A stretch of 64,000 nt of DNA from Symbiodinium natans (lineage: Eukaryota > Sar > Dinophyceae > Suessiales > Symbiodiniaceae), in assembly GCA_905221605.1 (NCBI GenBank), contig CAJNDS010000392.1:62001-126000 (forward strand), given 5' to 3'. The position numbers and the translations under genes are program-made. The notes beneath the pieces were generated by a model. The model did no database searches. It worked only from the letters and a program-made list of their open reading frames with translations, and was not told the origin of the DNA. The stretch's first letter is position 1, and every line of letters starts with the position of its first letter. Below are positions 1-11,126 of this stretch, piece by piece.

Positions 1-111
1 TGCGCCGCGGGCGCAGACCCGCTGGCGAAGGATCTGCTTGGCACCCCAGCCGTCTGCACTGCCGCTGGCTACGGTGCGATGGAAGCACTGGAAGAGCTGC
101 TAGCTTGCACA
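1..111 (+). CDS. Ankyrin-repeat protein, exon (partial gene)
   Basis: Open in frame 1 from the window edge. The 37 codons include GADPLAKDLLGTPAV and AAGYGAMEALEELLA, the loop, first-helix and second-helix pattern of an ankyrin repeat (GADP..., GTP..AA..G, LLELL). The exon appears to end before GTGTAG at 112. The upstream part lies outside the window. Ankyrin repeats are protein-binding modules, so no specific function can be assigned. Confidence 0.6.
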
Positions 112-715
112 GTGTAGCACTCCTTACCATAAGGGAATCCTATACTATTTAGGGGACGATTTTTTCGGGGTCCTTTCTGTACCTTGGAGTCCTTACTTTT
201 TTGGGAATCCTACTATTCAGGGTGCTATTTTTCCGGGGTCCCCTATTGAGTTCCTAAACCCCCCTATGTTGGGGCCAACCGAGGCTGGTGTTAAGGGCCA
301 ACCATGAACCCTCCATCATGTCGCGTGCTCTGTGTATGGCGGCCGGCGGCGGGGGCAGCTCTGCAGAACCTCGGAGACCGGACGGGGCGTACCAGGGTCT
401 TTAGGGTCTGGGGGGTGAGCCCGAAGCGGTCGATGATGCATACGCACTGCTGCTATATGCTGTCTATACTCCCTTTTTAAGGTATATATGCACCATAAAT
501 GAGTTAAGGTCTAGTCGGTCTAGTCTGCAAAGGAAGTGGTGGAACCATGGCACTTAGTAATCATGGCCCCTTACCCTCATCGGGATCCGAAGTCCTGGCC
601 CTGATTGCATCGTGTGTTTTTGAGGGTTATGTAGCAAGGGATCCACATGAAGGGCCCATGCCTGGAACCCTAAACCCTAGCCCTAAACCCTAAACCCTAA
701 ACCCTAAACCCCCAG
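112..715 (+). other. Intron-like stretch between ankyrin exons
   Basis: No convincing coding segment is seen, although an ankyrin helix seems to be missing here, so a short exon may have been overlooked. It holds a degraded copy of a dispersed element (about 125-250, with AAGGGAATCCTACTATT and GGGGTCC motifs seen elsewhere) and ends in a CCCTAAA array (about 667-712) followed by CCCAG at the next exon. Confidence 0.5.
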
Positions 716-827
716 TGCACAAAGGAAATGGTGGGTCGCCTCATTGAGCTCAAGGCCGATGTGGACTATCAGAACGAGACGCAGTTCCGGTCTCTCGCAT
801 TCCTGCTTGTCACCGTGACTGGGAAGC
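716..827 (+). CDS. Ankyrin-repeat protein, exon
   Basis: Lies between CCCTAAA repeats ending in CAG and a donor inside GTTTAGGG. It encodes EMVGRLIELKADVDYQNE, an ankyrin second helix plus beta-hairpin loop (LLIE.GADVN). It is 112 nt long and leaves one base (C), which joins in phase with GG at the start of the next exon. Confidence 0.65.
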
Positions 828-942
828 GTTTAGGGTTGAAGGTTTAGGGTCTAGGGTCTACGGTCTAGTGTTTAGGGTTTAGGGTTGCAGTTTTCCCTTA
901 TTGGGCTTAAGGAGGCTTCCTTTTTTGTCATGGCTTTTTCAG

Positions 943-1049
943 GGCCATCCAAGGTAAAGTCGCTGCAACACAGATTCGGCCGAGGAACCAGCTTGTCGGC
1001 CTTCTTCTACCACTGGGCGGGCATGACGCCACTGATGCTCGGATGTTCA
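943..1049 (+). CDS. Ankyrin-repeat protein, exon
   Basis: Starts after a T-rich tract and CAG, in the phase required by the preceding exon, and ends before GTAGGG. It encodes WAGMTPLMLGCS, matching the G-x-TPL-x-LA first helix of an ankyrin repeat. The upstream half (RPSKVKSLQHRFGRG) is not ankyrin-like and could mean the true acceptor is further in. Confidence 0.5.
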
Positions 1050-1190
1050 GTAGGGCCCTTATTCCCTTTTTTTGTGCAGCCAAGTGGTGCCCATCTTCTT
1101 TCGCAAAAAAGGGCACCCGTTTTACCCTAAACCCTAAACCCTAAACCCTAAACCCTAAACCCTAAACCCTAAACCTCCTCGGATACCGAG

Positions 1191-1289
1191 GATGGCCGCC
1201 CTGCTGGCAGCACAGCACGAGGGGGCGGCGGCGTTGGTGGCAGCCGGCGCCCGCCTCGACCTCCGAAACTGCCGGAACCGAACCTCAGG
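1191..1289 (+). CDS. Ankyrin-repeat protein, exon
   Basis: Preceded by seven CCCTAAA units and an AG, followed by GTAGGGTTTAGGG. The good frame reads MAALLAAQHEGAAALVAAG then ARLDLRNCRNRT, an almost textbook ankyrin repeat (AA..GH...V..LL..GA.LD..N). The start phase does not match the preceding exon exactly, so an acceptor shift or a missed micro-exon is likely. Confidence 0.65.
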
Positions 1290-1468
1290 GTAGGGTTTAG
1301 GGTTTAGGGTTTAGGGTTTAGGGTTTAGGGTTTAGGGTTTAGGGTTTAGGGTTTAGGGTTTAGGGTTTAGGGTTTAGGGTTTAGGGTTTAGGGTTTAGGG
1401 TTTAGGGTTTAGGGTTTAGGGTTTAGGGTTTAGGGTTTAGGGTTTAGGGTTTAGGGTTTAGGGTTTAG
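1290..1468. repeat. (TTTAGGG)n internal telomere-like array
   Basis: About 25 nearly perfect TTTAGGG units start directly at the donor of the upstream exon. A matching CCCTAAA array (1600-1672) closes the same intron, so the two can pair as inverted repeats. This is not a chromosome end because coding exons lie on both sides. Confidence 0.9.
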
Positions 1469-1599
1469 GCCCCAGTGCGACCCTTTTTGCGTTTTGTGTT
1501 TGTGTGGTTTCTATAGGTTCCGTTCATAAAGCCCAATCCCCCCAAACAAGATGGTGGCCTTATCATACCCTGATATCAGAAGAATGGGTAGAGTGGGCT

Positions 1600-1672
1600 A
1601 CCCTAAACCCTAAACCCTAAATCCTAAACCCTAAACCCTAAACCCTAAACCCTAAACCCTAAACCCTAAACC
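1600..1672. repeat. (CCCTAAA)n internal telomere-like array
   Basis: About ten CCCTAAA units, one mutated to CCCTAAAT, lie just before a possible acceptor AAG at 1673-1675. Confidence 0.9.
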
Positions 1673-1675
1673 AAG

Positions 1676-1772
1676 GAACTGCGGGCGACTTCGCGCAAAA
1701 CCAGTCCCTGCCGGGCTGTCTGCTCCGCGGCCTGGCAGGCGATCCTTCGGACTGCCAACGATTGGCTTCCTG
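1676..1772 (+). CDS. Possible exon, unassigned
   Basis: A GC-rich unique segment between a CCCTAAA array plus AAG and GTAGCCCCCTTTGGGGTTTAGGG. At least two frames are fully open, and neither gives a recognisable domain. It is listed because its flanks match those of the secure exons. Confidence 0.3.
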
Positions 1773-1784
1773 GTAGCCCCCTTT

Positions 1785-2125
1785 GGGGTTTAGGGTTTAG
1801 GGTTTGGGTTTAGGGTTTAGGGTTTAGGCGATTTAGGGTTTAGGGTTTAGGGTTTACGGTTCAGGCGGTTTAGGGTTTAGGGGTTAACGGTTTAGGGTTT
1901 AGGGGACACTGGACCCAGTAGCCCAGTGGCGAATATAGGCGCCTTAATAATTCGAATAGGGTTTTGGTGGTTGTTAATGTTGACTTCGCATTAATAAACC
2001 CCCCCCCCCTTCATTGATCAATCTTTTCGGCCAGGGCCTCCTCAATAATATCCGCCTAAATCCTGGTAGGACGTAGTATTAGTTTTAGTATTAGGTAGTA
2101 GTACCACTAGTAGTACTAGTAGTAC

Positions 2126-2202
<77 letters not shown>

Positions 2203-3079
2203 CTTGAAACTTATCAGTTTAAGTTAGTTGCACAACATCGCCCGAAAAAAAAATAATTCCGGGCGGGGATTTTATAATTGTGGCGGGTTACATTATTGTG
2301 TTCCGGGCAGCGGGATTTTATAATTGTAGCGGGCTTTATTAATGTCAAGTCAACATTATTGCTAATTTTCGCGGGTCCTGGTTTTTTGGGGGGAGTATGG
2401 TTTTTTCAAAAAATGATACTTTTGGGATGTGTGCCCCGTGGCTGTTTTTGGGTTATCTCGGCTTGTGGCCAGACCTTCCAGAATCAAGCAAGAAATTCAA
2501 GGATGGAGTAGTCCGGTCCAGCTAGCGAATGCTGGGCAGAAGCCACAAAGCACCCTGAGGAGAAAGGTCTGAAGCCGCAAGGCCAAGAATCAGACTTTTT
2601 TTTGAATCCGAGCCCCAAACTGGCCGCCCAACCCAAACAAACGAAGAAAACAAACCAGTGAAGCTTCGGGCAGGGTTTATACTTTGACTTTGACGGCCGA
2701 GGTCCAAGATGTCACGCGTTCTGTCGCAAGGCCAAGAATCAAGCATTTTCGTTAAATCTGGGCCCAAACTGGCTCCTAACCCAAACAACCCTACCTGAAG
2801 CAACGAAGAAAGCAAACCAGTGAATCTACCCAACTTGGGTCCCCGTCCCGGGAAATCTCTCGCGAATTTACTAAGAATCCTACAAAAGTAATAGGCGCCC
2901 TTTTATAGGCACCCTTTTAAAATTTAATACGAACCCTATTAAACAAATACAGAATCCTATTTAAAAACAATTTGCTAAACCCTAAACCCTCAACCCTCAA
3001 CCGTAAGCCCTAAACCCTAAACCCTAAACCCTAAACCCTAAACCCTAAACCCTAAACCCTAAACCCTAAACCCTAAAAG
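1785..3079. other. Repeat-rich non-coding stretch
   Basis: Contains degenerate TTTAGGG units (1785-1908), an AGT microsatellite (2095-2201), a ~100 bp diverged tandem duplication (2570-2665 and 2725-2825, sharing CGCAAGGCCAAGAATCA and AACCAGTGAA) and a CCCTAAA array (3005-3076). The open minus frame over the duplication is repeat-derived. No gene is seen. Confidence 0.6.
2095..2201. repeat. (AGT)n trinucleotide microsatellite
   Basis: About 30 AGT/GTA units, degenerate at the left end (ACTAGTAGT) and perfect from about 2128. Confidence 0.95.
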
Positions 3080-3130
3080 TGGCAGTAGAAGTACTGGAAG
3101 CGCTTCACCAGAGGCCGGCCCCCGACCCTT
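3080..3130 (+). CDS. Possible ankyrin-type exon
   Basis: After a CCCTAAA array and AAAAG, one frame reads AVEVLEALHQRPAPDP, resembling an ankyrin second helix and GADP loop. The frame stops at TGA shortly after, so the donor must lie at or before it. No clean GT is visible, so a GC donor would be needed. Confidence 0.35.
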
Positions 3131-3319
3131 GACCTTCTCCTCGATATTTTAGGGTTTTGGGGTTGTGGGTTTAGGGTTTAGGGTTAGGGTTTAGGGTTTA
3201 GGGTTTAGGGTTTAGGGTTTAGGGCTGTTCCTCGAGATGTTTTCCCCAAACTTGTTTTGGATTTTTTTCTCCACCGAACTCGTTTTGGATAACTTGTTCT
3301 TTCCCTTCGAACTCGGTTG

Positions 3320-3690
3320 GATATTTTTTCTCAAAGGTCCGTTATAAAAAATATCCGAACTGGGCCTCTTGTTTTAACTGAGCTGCCATCCGAAAAACTG
3401 GATAAACATGTTTTACCAAAGGTTCGATATTAAACAAAATCATCCGTTGTTGTGCACGTCCCAGAAACCTCAACTTTCAAGCCGAAACCAGTAAAAAGCA
3501 ACGAACATTGGACGTGCGTTTTTCCGCCCAAAACGGATATTGTTTTTTTTTCATATAGAACCTTTGGAAAATAAATGTATCCAGTTTTTCGGACTGCAAC
3601 TCAGCTAGAAACAAGAGGGCCGGTTCGATGTTTTTTGGTAACGAACCTTTGAGCAAAGTACATTTTATCCAGTTTTTCGGGCCGGCAGCT
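3320..3690. repeat. Foldback (long inverted-repeat) element
   Basis: The left arm (about 3333-3467) and right arm (about 3509-3655) are imperfect reverse complements. Matched pieces include CCGAAAAACTGGATAAA with TTTATCCAGTTTTTCGG type sequence, ACCTTTGAGA with TCTCAAAGGT, and GGACGTGC with GCACGTCC. A further half copy of the CCAGTTTTTCGG motif sits at 3665-3685. The loop is about 40 nt and there is no coding capacity. Confidence 0.7.
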
Positions 3691-4061
3691 CCTGCAACTC
3701 CAATTCCTGAGTGGACCGCAGCACATTTTTATAAGATTGAGCTGATTTGCTAGAGCGTTGAACAGGTCTTGATTCGAGGAAAACTGCCCGACCTGCCCCC
3801 CCCCCCCCCCCCCTTTTAGGGGACCCTGTGAGGCTTCAAGCCCTGCAGCCTCTACTTAAAGACCTGATTGCTCAGGCCCTGCAGGCCCTGCAGTCTTGCG
3901 ACGGTTTAAGCTTCGCCACTCGTGGCGTTATGGACATCATGCCTCCAAGACAGAAACCCTATGTTAAACAGCTCTCCGGGCTGTGCAACGTTGCTGTCAT
4001 TGCCATGTCATGACTGACAGCAGGGCCTGACAAGCGTCTGATCTTGCGGGCTTCTTTGGTT

Positions 4062-4354
4062 TAGGGTTTAGGGTTTAGGGTTTAGGGTTTAGGGTTTAGG
4101 GTTTAGGGTTTAGGGTTTAGGGTTTAGGTGTCCCCCGGAATTCGGGTCGGATCCATCCTTCGGCCCGTGGCCTGGGCAGCAGGACATGTGGCATCGGCAT
4201 GGGGCGGTGCAAGCGCAAGCGCAAGACGGGCTGAGGCCTCGCCTCGACCCCCAACTAAAAAAAATCGCATGTTCCCTTGGTTTAGGGTTTAGGGTTTAGG
4301 GTTTAGGGTTTAGGGTTTAGGGTTTAGGGTTTAGGGTTTAGGGTTTAGGGTTTA
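4062..4354. repeat. Two (TTTAGGG)n arrays around a unique 150 bp segment
   Basis: Arrays occupy 4059-4128 and 4280-4354 in the same orientation. The unique GC-rich segment between them (4130-4278) is therefore not bracketed like an exon. A diverged direct repeat (GGAAAACCTT...ACCTGGGAGA) follows at 4357-4435. Confidence 0.7.
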
Positions 4355-4783
4355 GGAAAACCTTGGCTTAAGACCTGGGAGACAAATTACATGTTCTATT
4401 AGGAAAACCTTTGTTTAGCAAGGACCTGGGAGATGCAGACGCGAAAACATAAGCAAGAGCCAGCAGGCCTCCAAGCGCTACCCAAAAGGGCAGCCCCCCC
4501 CCCCCCCCCCCCCCCCCCCCCGGCCCCCCAACGGAAAGTTATAAGTTTTTTTCGCCCCATACTCCCTGGACCCATTTAGCAGTTGTAATAGTATAGAGGA
4601 GAAAAAAAGGACCATCAGGGAGGAATAGTTTTCGTAATCATTCCGACCCTATAGTACCCTTTCCCCTTTGTTTTTGGGGGTGGGTTCAAGGTTCCCCTGT
4701 AGAGTAAGCAACCAACCCTAAACCCTAAACCCTTATAGAGTAAGTAGCCATCCCCAAAACAGGGGGTGCCCTGACAAGAACAG

Positions 4784-4880
4784 ATGGTTGCTGGGCTTGC
4801 CAAGGTTTCGCTCGCCGTGGCGGATGCCTGCCTCGAGATCTAGCTTGAGATGTAGAGAAGCAAGGCCCGCAGTCCATAGG
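4784..4880 (+). CDS. Possible exon, unassigned
   Basis: A unique segment bounded by CCCTAAACCC (about 4715-4732) and ACAG on the left and GGTTTAGGG on the right. One frame (MVAGLAKVSLAVADACLE) is protein-like but stops before the donor; another stays open. No family is recognised. Confidence 0.25.
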
Positions 4881-5035
4881 GTTTAGGGTTTAGGGTTTTA
4901 GGATTTTAGGGTTTTAGGGTTTTAGGGTTTTAGGGTTTTAGGGTTTTAGGGTTTTAGGGTTTTAGGGTTTTAGGGTTTTAGGGTTTTGGGTTTTAGGGTT
5001 TTAGGGTTTTAGGGGTTTAAAAGTTTAGGGTTTAG
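4878..5035. repeat. (TTTTAGGG)n variant array
   Basis: An array of the 8-bp unit TTTTAGGG (about 15 units) embedded between normal 7-bp units. This is the Chlamydomonas-type telomere repeat, here as a locally homogenised variant. Confidence 0.9.
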
Positions 5036-5636
5036 GGTTTCTAGGCTTTGTCTGGAACTCCAGTTTTTGCCTCACTCGAGCCGGTTGTGTGAGAGGGCGA
5101 CGCCCGCAGCCCAAAAGGGCGTTTTCTCAAAGACTTTCCGAGAGGGGCGCACACGCACACACGCTGGCTCGTGGCAAGGGCCGCCTATGCGTTTAGCGTT
5201 TTAGGGGTTTAGGGTTTAGGGTTTAGGGTTTAGGGCTTAGCGTGTTGCACTTCCCTGGTGACCAGGGTGTTGGTTTTCCTCGCAAAGCCCTCGGAAGCGT
5301 GGAAATTGTTTGAGAGTTGTTTCGCCCAGACCCTCGAGATTCAATGAACCCTATCAGGGCGGATATTCCTGCTTTTGCTTTGTAGGGTTATAGTAGTATA
5401 GGGTATAACATGATCCCGATTAGGGTTCATCTGGTCCTCGAGGACGGGCCTGCGATACGCAGTGGGATGAAAGCTGCTATTTTGTGTGTTTTCGTATTTT
5501 TGACCTCTTATTTCAGCCGAAATGTGGCGGCAGCAGGGAGTGGGAGCGAGAGAAAGGCGAGCTGCTTCTATGAGCATCCCTGGCTTCGGATTTGCAGTAA
5601 TCATGCCTCCTAGGCTGTTGAACAACCTAAGCTCTA

Positions 5637-5756
5637 CAGGGTGGGGCCCCCTTACTATACTAACTGTAGTTAAGGGACTTATAACCTAACTTAGGGTCCT
5701 TATAACCCAATTGAGGGCCCTTATAACTCTACTTATAACTAGGGGGCCCCACCCTG
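5637..5756 (+). mobile_element. MITE-A copy 1, TA-flanked, 120 bp
   Basis: The element begins CAGGGTGGGGCCCCCT and ends with its exact reverse complement. It is flanked on both sides by TA, as expected for a Tc1/mariner-type target duplication. The reverse-oriented twin at 63301-63420 differs at one base over 124 bp including the TA. It has no coding capacity, so it is non-autonomous. Confidence 0.85.
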
Positions 5757-5759
5757 TAA

Positions 5760-6120
5760 ACCCGGGGGGTGGATTGGGGGTTGGGGGCGCGGGGCGACTT
5801 CAAGAACATCTTGGGGTTTCCGCAAATAGGGGTGCCTTTTTGGGGATCCCTTTCGGCGGATTCTATCCCGTTTTGGGGTATAAACAGCGGTACCCCCCCC
5901 CCCCCCCCTATTTTGGGAAACCCTAAGCCCTAAACCCTAAGCCCTAAGCCCTAAACCCTAAACCCTATACCCTGTAAACCCTAAACCCTAAATGTCGCGG
6001 CATTGTGAGTAAACGTTGTGATCATCCGAGAAAAGACACCCTGAGACCCTGTGAAACAACTCAGTCCTTGGATCATCCGAATTTTTAGGGTTTAGGGTTT
6101 AGGGTTTAGGGTTTAGGCTT
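5760..6120. other. Non-coding stretch with degenerate CCCTAAA units
   Basis: Contains a fragment of the dispersed GGGGTTTCCG...GGGGATCC element family (about 5810-5865), a C tract (5894-5908), degraded CCCTAAA/CCCTAAG units (5925-5990) and TTTAGGG units (6085-6117). No gene is seen. Confidence 0.5.
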
Positions 6121-6347
6121 AGGGGTACCTTGTTGGGGTCCTTATTCTAAGGGAGTCTTACTATTTGAGTGTCGATATGGCCATTATTTTCTTTTTCTGG
6201 GCTTAGGGTTCCCTTAGAATCCGCTCCCTTGTTTGTCCTAGGTTACTCCTGGGTCTAGAAACCCGGGGCTGAGGTTGTAGGGTTTAGTTTAGAGGGGTTT
6301 AAACAATATTTCTCCTTAAGACATAGAACCCCCAAGCCCCTACTCTT

Positions 6348-6394
6348 CTTACTGTTGGTTAGCAGGGAATGAGGGAATTAGGGCGCAAAAGCAC

Positions 6395-6426
<32 letters not shown>

Positions 6427-6489
6427 CATGCCCTTTAAGGGATTATATAGGGTACCTCATTCCCCCATTCCCTACTAACCAACAGTAAG
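6348..6489. mobile_element. MITE-D, 142 bp inverted-repeat element
   Basis: Left end CTTACTGTTGGTTAGCAGGG is the inverse of the right end, with one or two changes. The inverted repeats continue with AATGAGGGA and TCATTCCCCCATTCC around an AT microsatellite core (6396-6418). No coding capacity. Confidence 0.75.
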
Positions 6490-7780
6490 TCTTGTGTGGT
6501 GAGCTGTTTCGGCTGGAGCTTGACCTCCTTGACCATTGGACACCATCTTTCCGAGTCACCACGGTCGCCTTTTGCGTCCCAAGGTCTTGTCGCACAAAAG
6601 ACTCTGTCACCACCTACTCTTGCCTATGAGCTGCTAAGCGAGCCCCAGCACACCTTGATTCATGAATATATACATATATATATATAGATACCTTAAGCTA
6701 TACATGAGGAACAGATTTTGCTTCAAGGCATATTGCTGAGTTGGTGTTGAACGCTGTGGGTTTCTAGGAGGCAACACTGCGGCGGCCCCAGCAAGAAGTG
6801 GCGTAGACGGCTGTCACTTGACGCGATGCCGAACTACCCGAGCCTTGGCATTCCTGGCCCTAAAGTAGGGTTTAGGGTTTGGCGTGTTGGGTTTGGGGTG
6901 TAGGGTTTTGGGTTTAGGGTTTTGGGTTTAGGGCCTAGATCCCTGAATCCCCCCCCCCCCCGCAAGACCCTAAGCCACTCTGAAAACCGTTCCAGGCAGA
7001 TTTCTTGCTACAGTTACAACTCGCGGGGCGCGGGGGGTAGGGTGATCATAGTAATCATGAGTTCACGCAGACCTCGAACATCGGAAGATGCCGGTTGAAA
7101 GACTTTGCAGTAGAGTGCACCCTAAACTTCAAACCCCCGAAACCCGAAACGCCTCCTTGAGACCCTTCAAACAGAACAAATCAGCAATGATTAGGGTTAA
7201 GGTTTTGGCGTTTGGGGTTTAGGGTTTGGGGTTTAGGGTCTAAACCTGAAGCCCCAAAAGCCCCACGCGCCCCTAAAAGCCCCTAAAAAGCCCCACAAGC
7301 CCCTCAACAAACTCAAAAAAAAAAAGAAAACAATAGCCCCCCAAAAGCCCCCAAAAGTTCTCAGCTCCGAGGATCGATGGCGGCGCCGAGATTTCCGTCG
7401 AACCTGGCGGAGGCGACGCTCCGATGCGCCCGTTTTCATCACTGGAACCCTGGAACCCTATCTGTTTAGGGCTTAGGGCTTAGGGCTTAGGGTTTAGGGT
7501 TTAGGGCTTAGGGTTTAGGGATTAGGGTTTAGGGCTTAGGGTTTAGGGCTTAGGGCTCAGGGTTTAGGGTTGAGGGCTTACTTGGAGGTACAGGGTAATG
7601 CGCCCGTGTTCATCCCTCAACCTCGACCGGGATGACCGGAAGAACCCCTTGTTCCCTTTTGAAAGGCTTACTAGGAATTTGCTTGAGGGCCCTCCCAAAA
7701 TGCAAAAGAACAGTAGCCTTGCTTAAAGGCTCAATATAGGAAGTAATCTTATCCTTCTTCCTTGCTTTGGAAGGTTTACT
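6490..7780. other. Non-coding stretch
   Basis: Holds a second AT repeat (6666-6686), degraded TTTAGGG and TTAGGGC units (6870-6930, 7190-7230, 7465-7580) and several C tracts. Short open frames here are low-complexity. No supported gene. Confidence 0.45.
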
Positions 7781-7879
7781 TTGGGATCTTCCCCCTTATA
7801 CTAACAGGTTTTGGTAAGGATTATAGTACCTCCCCTATTATGATCCCCACGACGGTTAGTATGAGGGGGAACATCCCAA
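7781..7879. mobile_element. MITE-B copy (hAT-like)
   Basis: Ends TTGGGATC and ACATCCCAA with inner inverted motifs TTCCCCCTTATACTAACAG and TTAGTATGAGGGGGAA. Flanking octamers GGTTTACT and GGTTTGCG agree at six of eight positions, consistent with an aged 8-bp target duplication. Confidence 0.65.
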
Positions 7880-8637
7880 GGTTTGCGACTAATTGGTTAA
7901 GAACCACACCAACAAATAATCTTGCTGAAAGGGGCAATATAGGGATGCATATTTTGTGATTTTTTCTGGAGTTCTGAAGCAAGCAGCAGTTTAGGTTCCT
8001 TTATAAATCCCTTTGAGCAAAAATGGGCGCCCTTTTTAATCTATGTTGCTGGCCAACCTAGGCTATACACCCCAAACATGTTCGTACTAGGATTTTAGGG
8101 TGTAGGGTTAAGGGTTATAGGTTTTAGGGCTGACGATGATCCCCAAGCCCTCGACCCTAAGTCCCAAGACCCGAAGCCCTGAAACCCTAAACCCTAAACC
8201 CCTAAACCCCCAATAAATCGCTGAGCCGTCAGGCTTTGGAAAGCAACCGCTGAGTGCCGATCTCGGCTGGCTGCCCCTAAGTAACTACACTCGGTTCAGG
8301 GTTTCGGGTTTAGGGTTTAGGGCTAGTGTTAGGGTTTAAGGGGGTTTTCGAAAGTACGGGAACCCTAAATAGACCTCCCAACAGTAGGATTCCCTTTTAA
8401 TCAAGACCCCAAGCAGGTGCCCTGATTTTCGGAGAAAAAGAAAACCATATCCCTAAACCCTACGTAGGTAGTGCTCCAGCTTAGAGCCCCTTTTGGGGTC
8501 CCTTTTGTACCGGGGACCCAAAAAAAGGACCCTCATGTAGAGAACGACCCATTCGTGTTTAGCCTTTCTGTGGCAATTGTGGTTTAGGCCCCCGTGGCCT
8601 AGAACCCAAGCGAGACCCTAAGCCCTGAACCTGAACA

Positions 8638-8850
8638 CCCTAAACCCTAAACCCTAAACCCTAAACCCTAAACCCTAAACCCTAAACCCTAAACCCTAAG
8701 CCCTGAACCTGAACACCCTAAACCCTAAACCCTAAACCCTAAACCCTAAACCCTAAACCCTAAACCCTAAACCCTAAACCCTAAACCCTAAACCCTAAAC
8801 CCTAAACCCTAAACCCTAGCCCTAAACCCTAAACCCTAAACCCCAAACCC
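8638..8850. repeat. (CCCTAAA)n array with internal duplication
   Basis: About 28 units. The linker CCCTAAGCCCTGAACCTGAACA occurs twice (8611-8638 and 8696-8716), each followed by a perfect run, showing block duplication. The array lies immediately upstream of the exon candidate at 8875. Confidence 0.9.
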
Positions 8851-8874
8851 AAATTGTCTAGTGTGGGTGCCCAG

Positions 8875-8934
8875 CCTGTCTGTTCGTTGCCAGGCTTTGG
8901 TCCCCCTTGTCCAGGGAGATCCCATGTGCAAAGA
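8875..8934 (+). CDS. Possible ankyrin-type exon
   Basis: Bounded by GCCCAG and GTTTAGGG. One frame reads LSVRCQALVPLVQGDPMCKE, reminiscent of an ankyrin second helix and GADP loop (compare GADPLAKD at the window start). It has 60 nt with phase 2 in and 2 out. Confidence 0.4.
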
Positions 8935-11126
8935 GTTTAGGGTTTTGGGGCGCCTAGGGTTTAGGGTTGAGGGTTTAGGGTTTAGGGTTTAGGGTTTAGG
9001 GTTTAGGGTTTAGGGTTTAGCTTTCGGGTTAGGGTGCATGGGAGGGTCGGCAGCATACCAGGCGTGGGACAGGGTGCAGGGTTCGGGTTTTGAGAGTTAT
9101 GGGTGCGGAGTATGAGGCTTTCACAGGGTTTGGGACTTGTTTGGGATTTAGGATGTTTAGGATTTCTTGGGGTTTTAGGGGGTCAAATGCAAGCCCTAAA
9201 CCCTAAACCCCAAACCCTAAAACACTAAAACCCTAAACTCCTAAACCCTAGTTTCTCTGCATAAGGCTTGCACTTCCAATGCCGACACATCCGGCGGATG
9301 CTGAGCATCAACAGCGGCGGGTTTGCTCCTGGTCGCATTCTTACCCCTAAACCCTGCAAACCCTACAACAAATCTTACAAACCCCTAAACCCTACAAACC
9401 CTACAAACCCTACACATCCTACAAACCCTCCAAACCCTATAAACCCTATAAACCCTGTCAACCCTATAAACCCTGTAAACCCTCTAAACCCTGTAAATGT
9501 CAAACCCGAAACCCTATTTATTCTGATTGCCGTTAATATCATGGGCACCTGTCATTCTTGCCTTGTCTCGTACTGTGAAGATCTTCCAGTGGGCGCAATA
9601 CTTGCAAAGGGGGTCCTTTTTTCTCCTAGAAGGTTGCTGAAAATCCCATCTATCCGGGTCCCACACGGTAAAATTAGGGTCCCTTTTGAGGTCCGTCTTT
9701 GAAGGTGACGTACCATTGCCTGCACCGAAATTAGGGCCGTTGCGTACCAAGTTCCGCAATCACCCTGCACGAAACTCCAAAAAATTGGAACTTCATCATC
9801 CCCATACCCCAACACATAAACTAAAGCGAATCATGGCTCCAATCGTCCTTAAACCCATGTTCCAACTTTTCCCCCAATCCCTAAGCGCACATTCCCGAAG
9901 TATTCATTCGTTACATGGACCGATTTGCTCGCACAGCATCCAACAACGCGGCATCCGCTATCAACCCGAATGGGCCCTCAATGGGTCCTCAATACGTTTC
10001 CATTATGGGAATTACTCTTATGGTTTTGGCAAGTGTCTCCCATATAGGTACTTAGGACCTTTTGGGAGGGTAGGCAAGGCTCATGTCCAGCATTTCATTC
10101 CGCAAGGCGACTCAACCAGATGAGCGATAAACGAAGCCCTCTCATCCTTAGAACCCCTAAGCCAACAAACTGCAGGTTTTCTACGAAACCCCTAAACCCT
10201 AAACCCTAAACCTTAAACCCTAAACCCTAAACCCTAAACCCTAAACCCCCTGGTAACCCAATCTGATCAAGGCCGGGCGTCTTCACTGGGCTGTCTTAGG
10301 CCCTAACGGCGACTGGCAAGCACCGTCCTTTCAGCCGGATGGTTCGCAGGCACCTTGGGATGGATCCGTCGGGTTCAAGGGGAAGCATTGAAGACGGAAC
10401 TGATTTAACCCTAAACCCTAAACCCTAACCCCTAAACCCTAAATTTATCGGAATACTTAAACGGGAGGTAGGTACGGCTTCCGCGCTGCGAGCTTGATCT
10501 TGCTGACTGTTTGTTTGACAACATGAGTATACTTCTCTATATGGAACCTACAGAATTAGATTGTCCACTGTTGCTGTTTGTTCTTATTGCTACAAGTTCC
10601 TACTCCATTGTGGTCTTGAAATTTTCACATGCTGGCTAGTTCGGTGTCAGTCGAGGGGTTCAGGATGAACGCATGCGGATCCACTTCTATCCAGAGGATC
10701 CACTTGTCAAGAAGAGAACGCAACCCTGAACCCTACACTGGGGATGTCCCCCCATATACTAACAGTCTTTAAAAGAGGAGTTATAATGCGGGGTACTATA
10801 ATCCCTATGAGACTACTTAGTATAAGGGGGAACATCCCAGCCCTAAACCCTGATCCCTAAACCCTAAACAGGTGAATGGTTACAGGTGTGGGGAACAGGG
10901 ATTTCGGTTGCCTGACTCCGCAAGAGTATCACAAATGGGCCCCCTGGGCAACACTCTGAACCAACAGCCCTGAAGCCCTTTTACACCCTACACCTAACAT
11001 TGCGTTGGGGTATGTACGGAGAAGGTGCTCGTAATGAATTAGGCACATTATGCCCTCCTATAGAACTGATTATATAGGTATCTAATTCACAGATCGGCTG
11101 CTAAGAACTACTGAGAGTAAGAGAAG
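8935..11126. other. Non-coding stretch with CCCTAAA/TTTAGGG units and CCCTACAAA variants
   Basis: Degenerate arrays at 8937-9020, 9190-9250 and 10190-10250. From 9345 to 9500 the repeat drifts to ACAAACCCT and ATAAACCCT units, which creates a spurious proline/asparagine-rich frame. Unique DNA at 9510-10180 and 10450-10730 shows no recognisable gene. Confidence 0.45.
10739..10840. mobile_element. MITE-B copy (hAT-like)
   Basis: Left end TGGGGATGTCCCCCC, right end GGGGGAACATCCCAG, with inner ATACTAACAGTC and TTAGTATAAG. Flanks CCCTACAC and CCCTAAAC agree at seven of eight positions, suggesting insertion into a telomere-like repeat with an 8-bp target duplication. Confidence 0.7.

Noticed and set aside
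1290-1468. True chromosome end (telomere)
   Set aside because: Arrays of both orientations occur dozens of times between coding exons, so none marks a terminus in this window.
2522-2833. 103-codon minus-strand frame
   Set aside because: It spans a tandem duplication in non-coding DNA; similarity between its halves reflects the DNA repeat.
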